Assembly: GCA_945878845.1 (NCBI GenBank)
Contig: CAMCUB010000002.1
Location: 62,001-126,000, forward strand
Direction: 5' to 3'
DNA from: Erythrobacter sanguineus
Lineage (GTDB): Bacteria > Pseudomonadota > Alphaproteobacteria > Sphingomonadales > Sphingomonadaceae
DNA: 64,000 nt
Shown: positions 33,005 through 40,456 of the stretch, in pieces
How positions within the stretch are numbered: the first letter of the stretch is position 1
Layout of the letters: the number at the start of each line of letters is the position of its first letter
Position numbers and translations under genes: made by a program
The notes under the pieces: model-generated
Seen by the model: the letters and a program-made list of their open reading frames with translations, nothing else
What the model was told of the DNA's origin: nothing
Databases searched by the model: none

Positions 33005-34282
33005 CTAGGGAACGACCTTCCCGCCCTTGATCACCGCCGGGACCCGCTCCAGCACGGTGATGTCGGCGAGCGGGACGCCTGTCACTGCGATCATGTCGGC
33101 GAAGTAGCCGGGGGCGATCTTGCCTAGCTCCTGCTCTCGCCCAATCACCTGCGCCGCGCTTGTGGTGGCCGCACGGATGACTTGCAGCGGGGTCATGCCG
33201 TTCGCAACCATATAGCGGAACTGGCGCGCGTTCAGCCCATGCGGAAAGACGCCCGCATCGGAGCCGAAGGCGAGCGGCACGCCCAACTCGACCGCGCGGC
33301 GGAAGGCGTCGCGCTGGACCTGCGTGGTCTCGCGGTTCTTGCGCAGATATTCTTCCGGCCAGCCTTCTGCAGTGCCGACCTCATCGATGTAATCGCCGTT
33401 GAAGACGTCCATCACCAGCCACACGCCCTTGTCGCGGGCCATGGCGAGACCCTCCTCGTCGATCAGGCTTGCGTGCTCGATGCTGCGCACCCCGGCACGG
33501 ATCGCGGCCTTGATCCCTTCTGCCCCGTGGGCGTGGGCCGTGGCGAAGGAGCCGCGCGCGGCGGCGACTTCGACGGCGGCGCGCATTTCGGCCTCGGTCA
33601 GCTCGGGCTCACCCGGCTCGGTGCCGATCGCCAGCACCGCGCCGGTCGCCATCAGCTTGAGGAAATCGACGCCGTTGTCGAACAGGTAGGTTGCACGCTC
33701 CGCCGCCTCCTGCGGATTGGAGAGCACGCCGAGGCGCATGTCGGCGGGCAGCTGGTCGTTGGGGACCACGCCATTGAGCTCGCCCCCGCCGCCCGGATGG
33801 GTGAGATAGGCTCCCGCAACGAACATGCGCGGCCCCGGCACCAGCCCCTTGTTGATGGCGTTGCGCAAAGCGACGTCGGTAAGCCCGCGATAGGTGCCGA
33901 CATCGCGCACTGTGGTGAAGCCCGCCTCGAGCGTCAGACGCGCATTGCGCGCGCCGATTAGAACCGTATCGACCGGCGAGGTCTTGAGCGGATCGGCAAG
34001 GTCGGCGCTGCTGCCGGTGTCGGAAAGGTGCGTGTGGAGGTCGATCAGCCCGGGCAGGACGGTATAGGCAGACCAGTCCACCCGCTCGGCGCCTTGGGGC
34101 GATTCGCCGCACGGTTCTACCCGCACTATGCGCTCGCCTTCGGTGAGGATGCATTGGCCGGTCAGCACTGCGCCGCTTGTCACATCGAGCAGCTGGCCCG
34201 CCGCGATGTAGAGCCCCTCGGCCAGCAACGGCGCCGGTGCGGTCAGCGCAAGCAGGGCCGCGATCGCGGGCAGCGCCCTCAT
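33005..34282 (-). CDS. Periplasmic amidohydrolase (imidazolonepropionase-like)
   Basis: A 425-residue metal-dependent hydrolase with a signal peptide (ends near PLLA). Metal-binding features appear in order: GLIDLHTHLS (HxH), FLKLMATGAVL (bridging Lys), TAHAHG, RSIEHASL and FGSDAGVFPHG (Asp). Related secreted enzymes hydrolyse Xaa-Pro or N-acyl dipeptides and some cyclic imides; the substrate here is not proven. Its start overlaps the M20 peptidase stop (ATGA), so the pair is coupled. Confidence 0.88.
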   Translation of the reverse strand: MRALPAIAALLALTAPAPLLAEGLYIAAGQLLDVTSGAVLTGQCILTEGERIVRVEPCGESPQGAERVDWSAYTVLPGLIDLHTHLSDTGSSADLADPLKTSPVDTVLIGARNARLTLEAGFTTVRDVGTYRGLTDVALRNAINKGLVPGPRMFVAGAYLTHPGGGGELNGVVPNDQLPADMRLGVLSNPQEAAERATYLFDNGVDFLKLMATGAVLAIGTEPGEPELTEAEMRAAVEVAAARGSFATAHAHGAEGIKAAIRAGVRSIEHASLIDEEGLAMARDKGVWLVMDVFNGDYIDEVGTAEGWPEEYLRKNRETTQVQRDAFRRAVELGVPLAFGSDAGVFPHGLNARQFRYMVANGMTPLQVIRAATTSAAQVIGREQELGKIAPGYFADMIAVTGVPLADITVLERVPAVIKGGKVVP

Positions 34283-35670
34283 TTGGACGACAGCTCGGTC
34301 AGCAGCAGGCGGTAATATTCGAGGCTCTTCCCGATATTGCCGAGCGGCACGCGTTCATCGAGGCCGTGCGAGAAATCGTCGCTCTCGCGCATGAAAGTGC
34401 CGCTCGCCCCGTAGCTCGGCACGCCGAGGGCGCGATACCACATCGAATCCGACGCGCCGGAGGATTGCGCTGCGATCACGGGGACCTCCCCGAAGGCCCC
34501 GCGGATCGCCCGCGTGGCGGCCCCGACGAAGACCTCGTCATAGGGGGAGGCGGGCGAGGCGATGGAAAACTCGGGGTCGATCTCGCGGATGGTCATGGCC
34601 GGCTGCGCAGCGACAGCGGCAAGCTGCGCCAGCACCTCCTCCTTGGAGTGGCCCGGGAAGATGCGGCAGTTGACGATGGCCGTCGCCCGCTGGGGCAGGG
34701 CGTTGCGGCCGTGCCCGGCGCTCGCCATGGTCGGCACGCAGGTTGTCGCGATCTTGCCGACATAGGCGGGATCGGCGCGCAGCACCGCGATCGCCGCCTT
34801 GTCGGCGGGGTCAGCGGCGAAGGCCCGCATCGCCGCGGCGAGCAGCGGATCGGACACAAACCCGGCGGCCTTGGCGAAGTAATCGCGCGTGATGTCATTC
34901 AGTTCGGGCGTGAAGCGGTGCGCGCCGATCCGCGACAATGCGGCAGAAAGCTGGACGATGGCGTTGTCGTCGCGCGGAGCGGAGCTGTGTCCGCCCGGAT
35001 TGGTCACTTCCAGCTCGTAATCGGCATAGGTCTTCTCCGCGCCCTGCCAGCTCCAGAAAGCGGGCTTGCCGCTTGCCTCGTCGAGCGCCCCCGAGGCGCC
35101 GTCGACATTGAGCACCAGCCGGGCACCCTTCAGCCGTTCGGCGATGGCCTTGGAGGTGATCATCGTCGTCTCTTCATCGCCCGAGAAGGCGAGCACGATG
35201 CTGCGTTCGGGCACGTAGCCGGACTTGCGCAGTTCCATCACCGCGACCATCGCTTGCACAGTGTCGAACTTGGTGTCGCTCGCCCCGCGCCCGTAGAGAT
35301 AGCCGTTCTCGACGACGGGGGTGAAGGGATCGCGCTTCCAATCTTCGGGCTTGGCGTCGACCACGTCCATATGCGCGGAAATGACGATCGGGCCGAGCGC
35401 GGGGTTCTTCCCCTTCCAGGTGGCGATGAAATAGGCGGTGTCGTCGAGCGGAACGATCTCGATCTCGGCCGCCTTCCACCCTGCGTCGATCAGCGCCTTG
35501 CGATACAGCGCGGCGACCTTGTCGGTGGCGTTGCCCTCCCCCCGCACCGAGCGCAGCGCGATCGCCTTGCTGGAGAGGTCCACCACTTGGCTCTCGGGCG
35601 GCGTCGCCGTTTGCGCAATCGCGGGCGCGGCAGCGCAGAGCGCGGCGGACAGCAGCAGTGTGAAGCGCAT
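34279..35670 (-). CDS. Secreted M20-family metallopeptidase
   Basis: A 463-residue protein with a signal peptide (cleavage near AIAQ). The M20 di-zinc site is visible: IVISAHMDVVD (His/Asp), GRGASDTKF (Asp), and SGDEETTM (Glu-Glu). This family has carboxypeptidases and dipeptidases; the secreted form suggests extracytoplasmic peptide or amide cleavage. The start at 35670 follows GGGGGAAC by 6 bases; the extended frame adds 20 unlikely residues. It is coupled to the amidohydrolase and lies 69 bases downstream of the FAD oxidoreductase. Confidence 0.88.
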   Translation of the reverse strand: MRFTLLLSAALCAAAPAIAQTATPPESQVVDLSSKAIALRSVRGEGNATDKVAALYRKALIDAGWKAAEIEIVPLDDTAYFIATWKGKNPALGPIVISAHMDVVDAKPEDWKRDPFTPVVENGYLYGRGASDTKFDTVQAMVAVMELRKSGYVPERSIVLAFSGDEETTMITSKAIAERLKGARLVLNVDGASGALDEASGKPAFWSWQGAEKTYADYELEVTNPGGHSSAPRDDNAIVQLSAALSRIGAHRFTPELNDITRDYFAKAAGFVSDPLLAAAMRAFAADPADKAAIAVLRADPAYVGKIATTCVPTMASAGHGRNALPQRATAIVNCRIFPGHSKEEVLAQLAAVAAQPAMTIREIDPEFSIASPASPYDEVFVGAATRAIRGAFGEVPVIAAQSSGASDSMWYRALGVPSYGASGTFMRESDDFSHGLDERVPLGNIGKSLEYYRLLLTELSSK

Positions 35671-35739
35671 CGGTAGTTCCCCCGTGGGTTGGCAGGTCGC
35701 GAGGCTATGGCAAACCGGTGCCCGCGACAACCGCCGCGC

Positions 35740-37347
35740 CTAGATGCTGGAGAACCGGCGGAAGCTGCCGCCGTCGGCGATCACTTCCTTCGCGCAGTTA
35801 TGCCCCGGCGCGCCGGTCACGCCGCCGCCAGGGTGGTTGCCCGCGCCGCACATGTAGAGCCCCTTCACCGGCCCGCGATAGGCCCCGTTGCCAAGCACCG
35901 GGCGCGCGCTCCACAGCTGGTCGAGGCTCATGTGCCCGTGCATAATGTCCCCGCCGACCAGCCCGAACTTCTTGTAGAGTCCCTTGGGGCTCAAGACCTG
36001 CCGCCCGAGGATCGAGGCGCGGAAGCCCGGTGCGTGGGCTTCGACCGTGTCGATGATGGTGTCGGCAGCCGCGTCTTCCTCGTCATCCCAGTCGCGGCCA
36101 TCCGGCAGTTCAGGAGCGAATTGCTGGCAGAACAGGCTGGCGACGTGCTGGCCCGGGGGCGCGAGGCTGTCGTCGACCGTGCTCGGGATCAGCATCTCCA
36201 CGATCGGCCGCTTCGACCAGCCATCGGCTTTCGCATCGAGGAAGGCCTTGTCCATGTAGGCGAGCGTCGGCGCGATGATGATCCCGCTCTGGTGATGCTC
36301 GCCCGGTTCGGGGAGGCAAGTGAAGCGCGGCAGTTCGCTCAGCGCCACATTCATGCGGAAGGTGCCGCCGCCCGCCTTGTAACCGCGCATCCGGCGGCGG
36401 AAATCCTCGGGCTGGTGGTGCTGGGCGAGCATCTTGCCGAACAAGAGCTTGGGGCCGACATTGGCGATCACGCGCTTGGCCGCGATCTCCTCGCCGCTTT
36501 CGAGCTTCACGCCTGCAACCGTGTCGCCATCGACCAGCACTTCGGCGACCGGGCTTTCGAGACTGATCTCGACCCCGGATTGGCGGCACACCTCGGCCAT
36601 GATCTGGGTGATCGTGCCCATCCCGCCGATGCAGTGGCCCCAGGCGCCCTTCTTGCCGTTCACCTCGCCGAAGACGTGGTGGAGGAGGACATAGGCGCTC
36701 CCGGGAGTGTCCGGGCTGGCGTAATTGCCGACCACCGCGTCGAAGCCGAAGGCAGCCTTCACTGCCTCACTCTCAAACCACTGGCCAAGGAAGCTGGTGG
36801 CGGATTTGACGAAGAGGTCGAGCACGTCGCGCTTGGCTTCAAGGTCCAGCTTCGACAGGCCCCAGCCCTGCGACGCGCCTGCGATCAGCGTGCGCAGGCC
36901 TTCGCCGACATTGGGCGGGGACTTGAGGGCAAGGCTGCGCAGCACCTCGGCCACGCCCTCGAGCGCGTCGTAATAGGCGGGCAAGGTCGCGGCATCGGCG
37001 GCGGAGAAGCGCGCGAATTCGGCCTGGGTGCGCTCCAGCCCTCCGCCCAGCTTGAGGTAGCCGCCATCCTCCTGCGGCAGGAAGTTGCTGATCGGCCGCT
37101 CGATCACGCGGTAGCCGTGCTCGGCCAGCCGCATGTCGCGGATCACCTTGGGCTGGAGCAGGCTGACGGTGTAGCTCGCGACTGAATTGCGGAAGCCCGG
37201 GTGGAACTCCTCGGTCACCGCCGCGCCGCCGACGATATCGCGCCGCTCAAGGATGCGCACCTTGAGCCCGGCTTGCGCGAGGTAGAAGGCGCAAGCGAGG
37301 CCATTATGGCCCGCACCGATGATCACGGCGTCGTATTTCTGGGTCAT
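35740..37347 (-). CDS. Phytoene-dehydrogenase-like FAD oxidoreductase
   Basis: A 535-residue flavoprotein of the amine-oxidase/phytoene-desaturase superfamily. The FAD motif is AVIIGAGHNGLACAFYLAQAG (about 6-26), then ERRDIVGGAAVTEE, and the C-terminal FAD closure GLYMCGAGNHPGGGVTGAPGHN. It lacks neighbours of carotenoid synthesis, so carotenoid work is not implied. The start at 37347 overlaps the Rieske gene stop (ATGA), which means it is probably part of the same pathway: an FAD dehydrogenase paired with a Rieske oxygenase. Confidence 0.85.
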   Translation of the reverse strand: MTQKYDAVIIGAGHNGLACAFYLAQAGLKVRILERRDIVGGAAVTEEFHPGFRNSVASYTVSLLQPKVIRDMRLAEHGYRVIERPISNFLPQEDGGYLKLGGGLERTQAEFARFSAADAATLPAYYDALEGVAEVLRSLALKSPPNVGEGLRTLIAGASQGWGLSKLDLEAKRDVLDLFVKSATSFLGQWFESEAVKAAFGFDAVVGNYASPDTPGSAYVLLHHVFGEVNGKKGAWGHCIGGMGTITQIMAEVCRQSGVEISLESPVAEVLVDGDTVAGVKLESGEEIAAKRVIANVGPKLLFGKMLAQHHQPEDFRRRMRGYKAGGGTFRMNVALSELPRFTCLPEPGEHHQSGIIIAPTLAYMDKAFLDAKADGWSKRPIVEMLIPSTVDDSLAPPGQHVASLFCQQFAPELPDGRDWDDEEDAAADTIIDTVEAHAPGFRASILGRQVLSPKGLYKKFGLVGGDIMHGHMSLDQLWSARPVLGNGAYRGPVKGLYMCGAGNHPGGGVTGAPGHNCAKEVIADGGSFRRFSSI

Positions 37348-38513
37348 GCGCGGCGGCTCCATCCGGGGCTGGGTTGGGTTGCGAGGCGGGCCTCGGGAAT
37401 GAGATCACGGATGCGCCGGCAGAAATGCCTGAGGCACACCTCCTTGTCGCTCAAGGGGCCCATCGCAAAGCTGCGGCTCGCCATGCCCTGCTGGACGCGC
37501 GTGATGAGCGCGGTGTCCTCGGCATTGACCTGGCGGTTGATGCGCCAGTTGAGATAACGCGCGGCGCGCATTTCGCGGCGGTCATCAGGCAGAACATAGC
37601 TGATCTCGCGGATCAGGCAGGTGGAGGGGCCGGTGGGCAGCCACTGCATGAAATCGATCTGGTCGGGATAGATGTCGAAGGCGACGTTGGGCCAAAGCTT
37701 GAAATAGAGCCAGAAGCGCTGGCGCTCTTCCGGCAGGTGCGGGACCGGCGGGAGCAAGCGCTGATACATCCGCTCGGACCAGTTGGCGCTTTCGCGGTCG
37801 ACCATCGCGCCCCACATGCGGTCTACATGCGCCTCGGCCTCGATCCCGTAGCCCTTGCCGAACAGGCGGGTGAGGCCGGGGTGCGCGACGGGGATGTGGA
37901 GGCCATCGGAATAGTTGTCGCCGACGTTCTTCCAGTTCACCTCGCGCGGACGCAACGTGACGCGGCCGAGCGCTTCCAGCTCCTCGAACCGGTAGGGAGC
38001 GACCATCGCTTCATAAGGCGCCATCTGCTGCGCGACCGTGGGCCCGCCATCATCCTCGAGCCGCACGAAGATGAAGCCGCGCCACACCTCCAGCTCGACC
38101 GCGACCAGCCCGGCCTTCTCCCGGTCGAGCGTGGGATAGCTGGCGCTGTCGGGGACGCCGGTCAGCTTGCCGTCGAGATCATAGGTCCAGGCGTGGTAGG
38201 GGCACACCAGCTTCTTGGCGCAGCCGCTCGCCCCGTCGACGAGGCGCGAGCCGCGGTGGCGGCAGACATTGGTGAAGGCGCGCAGCACATCGTCTGCACC
38301 GCGCACCACGATCACGCTCTCGCTCTCGCTGCAATAGTCGAGCGTGTGCCAGTCGCCCGGCTTGGGGATGTCGCTCACGTGGCACACCACCTGCCAGCTC
38401 GGGCGGAACACCCGGTCGAGCTCGACCTGGTGGAATTCCGCATCATGGTAGGTCCAGCTCGGCAGGCTCCAGCCCTCGAGCGGGTCGGCATCGGGGACGG
38501 GGTGAGTTGCCAT
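37344..38513 (-). CDS. Rieske non-heme iron oxygenase, alpha subunit
   Basis: A 389-residue ring-hydroxylating-type oxygenase. The Rieske cluster ligands are C84-H86 (CRHRG) and C104-H107 (CPYHAW). The mononuclear iron site is NYSDGLHIPVAHPG with D203, H206 and H211; D203 is the usual bridging Asp. Relatives include enzymes that demethylate or oxidise quaternary amines such as glycine betaine and carnitine, and aromatic dioxygenases. The adjacent BetI-like regulator favours an amine, but this is inference. No ferredoxin or reductase gene lies beside it. Confidence 0.88.
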   Translation of the reverse strand: MATHPVPDADPLEGWSLPSWTYHDAEFHQVELDRVFRPSWQVVCHVSDIPKPGDWHTLDYCSESESVIVVRGADDVLRAFTNVCRHRGSRLVDGASGCAKKLVCPYHAWTYDLDGKLTGVPDSASYPTLDREKAGLVAVELEVWRGFIFVRLEDDGGPTVAQQMAPYEAMVAPYRFEELEALGRVTLRPREVNWKNVGDNYSDGLHIPVAHPGLTRLFGKGYGIEAEAHVDRMWGAMVDRESANWSERMYQRLLPPVPHLPEERQRFWLYFKLWPNVAFDIYPDQIDFMQWLPTGPSTCLIREISYVLPDDRREMRAARYLNWRINRQVNAEDTALITRVQQGMASRSFAMGPLSDKEVCLRHFCRRIRDLIPEARLATQPSPGWSRRA

Positions 38514-38527
38514 GCGCGGATCCTTGC

Positions 38528-38541
38528 TTTACGTTCGTATA
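38528..38541. promoter_or_regulatory. Candidate TetR operator between Rieske and TetR genes
   Basis: A short AT-rich dyad TACG-TT-CGTA (38530-38539) lies in the 39-base gap between the divergent Rieske and TetR start codons. TetR-family proteins usually bind such dyads, so it could control both directions. It is too short to be certain. Confidence 0.45.
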
Positions 38542-38552
38542 ACAAGCTGAAG

Positions 38553-39164
38553 ATGACCGCACAACCCGCCTTTACCCGCGCCGATCCCGATGCGCGCCGC
38601 CAGAGCCTGATCGAGGCGACCGCGCGCGTGCTTGCGGCCAAGGGCGCAGCGGGTGTCTCGGTGCGCACGATCTGCGCCGAGGCGGGGGTGTCGGCGGGGC
38701 TGCTGCGGCACTATTTCGCGAGCCTCTCGGACGCGATTGCCGAGACCTATCGCTGGACCGGCGCGCAGATCGACGCGGCGCTCGAAACGGCTGTGGCCGC
38801 GGCCGGCCCCGATCCGCGCGCGCGGCTGCTCGCCTACCTTGCGGCAAATTTCCGCCCGCCGATTGCGACGCCCGAGCTGCTCGCCACCTATGTCGCCTTC
38901 TGGAGCCTGACGCTCAGCGATCCGGTCGTCGCGGCGGTGCGGACTGAGGTCTATGAGGGCTTCCGCAGCGGTCTGGAGCAGGCCTTGCGCGCCTATAGCC
39001 CCGACCTTGCCGATGTGCGGGTGGTGGCGGTCGCGCTCACCGCGCTGATCGACGGGCTGTGGCTGGAACTCTCGCTCGGCCAAGCGCCGTTCAGTGCCGA
39101 GGAGGCCGAGGCTCTGGCCGCGCAGTGGCTCGACGCGCTTGTTCCTCAGGCGGCAGCAGGCTGA
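38553..39164 (+). CDS. TetR-family regulator (BetI-like)
   Basis: A 203-residue regulator. The N-terminal helix-turn-helix is clear: RRQSLIEATARVLAAKGAAGVSVRTICAEAGVSAGLLRHYFASLSDAI (about 11-58). The C-terminal ligand domain includes ALTALIDGLWLELSLG, like the IDGLWLR end of BetI, the choline-sensing repressor. It is divergent from the Rieske gene by 39 bases, so it probably controls that operon. Its last 74 bases overlap the convergent APC permease gene. Confidence 0.88.
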   Translation: MTAQPAFTRADPDARRQSLIEATARVLAAKGAAGVSVRTICAEAGVSAGLLRHYFASLSDAIAETYRWTGAQIDAALETAVAAAGPDPRARLLAYLAANFRPPIATPELLATYVAFWSLTLSDPVVAAVRTEVYEGFRSGLEQALRAYSPDLADVRVVAVALTALIDGLWLELSLGQAPFSAEEAEALAAQWLDALVPQAAAG

Positions 39165-40452
39165 CCGCCGCGCCGCGCCGCGCCCATAGGTAGAGCGGAA
39201 TGCCCGCCGCCATCAGCACAAGGCTCCAGCCGCTCGCCTCGATCCCGGCGCCCCACAGCGTCCACAACGCATAGCCCGCGCCCACCAGCGCAAAGCCGCG
39301 CGCCACCTTCATCTTCCACGCCGCCAGCGCGCAGGCGAGGTAGAGCCACAAGGCCGCGCTGGTCGAAAGCAGCAGCACGAATTCATAGATGCCCTGCATG
39401 CTCTTGCTCGCATTGAACAGCAGACAGAGCGTGGCGATGACGCTCGACACCAGCAGCGCGCGGCGCGGGGTGCCGTGGCTGTCGGTCGCGGCGAACCAGT
39501 GCGGCAGCATGCCGCGCTCGGCCATCGCACGCGGCAGTTCGCCCTGAAGCAGCACCCAGCCGTTGATCGCGCCGACGCAGCTTACAATGGCGAAGACCGT
39601 GACCAGTGCGGCCGGCCCGGCGCTCCAGTAGCGCTCGACGAAGGTCGAGAAAGGGGCGGGGCTGGTGGCGGCCACCGCCTCGGGGAGCATCAGCGCGATG
39701 GCCGAGCATACCAGCAGATAGAGCACCCCGGTCAGCCCCGTGCCCCACATCGTCGCACGCGGGACGTTGACCGCGGGGTTCTCGACCCGCGCCGCGGCGA
39801 TACTCGCGCATTCGAAGCCGAGCAGCGCGAACAGCGTCAGCGCCGCCGCACCGCGCAGGTCGGTGCCGTTGAGTTCGGCCATGACCAGCGGACGGATGTC
39901 TCCCTTGCCGGTGCCCAGCACAAGCGCGGCGATGACGATCACCGCCACCAGCGGGATTAGCTTCAGGACCACCGTCACGATCTGGAAATTGCCCGCCGCC
40001 CGCACTCCGCGCAGGTTGAGCAGTGTCATCGCCCAGACCAGCGCGATGGCGCACAGCGCCGGGCCCATCGGGATGGTGGAGATGGCTGGGATGAAGGACG
40101 AAAGGTAACTCACCGCGGCAACCGCGATCGAGACCACCGCGGTCCACACCGAAACCCAGTAGACCCAGCCCACCAGAAAGGCCGGAAGCTCGCCGAAGGC
40201 CTCGGTCACAAAGCCCGCCGGATCGCGCGCGCCGGGCCGTGCGCGGGTGAGCGCGGCGAGCACCCAGGCCAGCACCAGCGTTCCGGCGGTGGTGACGATC
40301 CAGCCGAGCACGGCGTTCCAGCCGAACGGGGCAAGGCTCGCCGGGAGCAGGAACACCCCCGATCCGATCATGTTGCCCATCACCAGCGCGATGACAGCAA
40401 AAAGGCCGAGCTTGTGGCCCGGCCTTTCCGTTGTGTTCGACGTTTGGGTCAC
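39091..40452 (-). CDS. APC-superfamily amino acid/polyamine permease
   Basis: A 453-residue transporter with about 12 membrane spans. The first span holds the typical ALVMGNMIGSGVFLLPASLA, and the sixth region has LFALLGFECASIAAARVENP; both match the arginine:agmatine/cationic amino acid exchanger group. The substrate is not fixed by the sequence. Its start lies 4 bases downstream of the TonB-receptor stop, so the two are probably cotranscribed. The C-terminal tail is basic and shares 74 bases with the TetR gene on the other strand. Confidence 0.9.
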   Translation of the reverse strand: MTQTSNTTERPGHKLGLFAVIALVMGNMIGSGVFLLPASLAPFGWNAVLGWIVTTAGTLVLAWVLAALTRARPGARDPAGFVTEAFGELPAFLVGWVYWVSVWTAVVSIAVAAVSYLSSFIPAISTIPMGPALCAIALVWAMTLLNLRGVRAAGNFQIVTVVLKLIPLVAVIVIAALVLGTGKGDIRPLVMAELNGTDLRGAAALTLFALLGFECASIAAARVENPAVNVPRATMWGTGLTGVLYLLVCSAIALMLPEAVAATSPAPFSTFVERYWSAGPAALVTVFAIVSCVGAINGWVLLQGELPRAMAERGMLPHWFAATDSHGTPRRALLVSSVIATLCLLFNASKSMQGIYEFVLLLSTSAALWLYLACALAAWKMKVARGFALVGAGYALWTLWGAGIEASGWSLVLMAAGIPLYLWARRGAAVSLLPPEEQARRATARPEPRPPRH

Positions 40453-40456
40453 AGGC

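Noticed and set aside
35740..37347. Carotenoid desaturase as the function of the FAD oxidoreductase
   Set aside because: The fold matches the phytoene-desaturase superfamily, but no carotenoid gene is nearby, and the gene is coupled to a Rieske oxygenase. A general call is safer.
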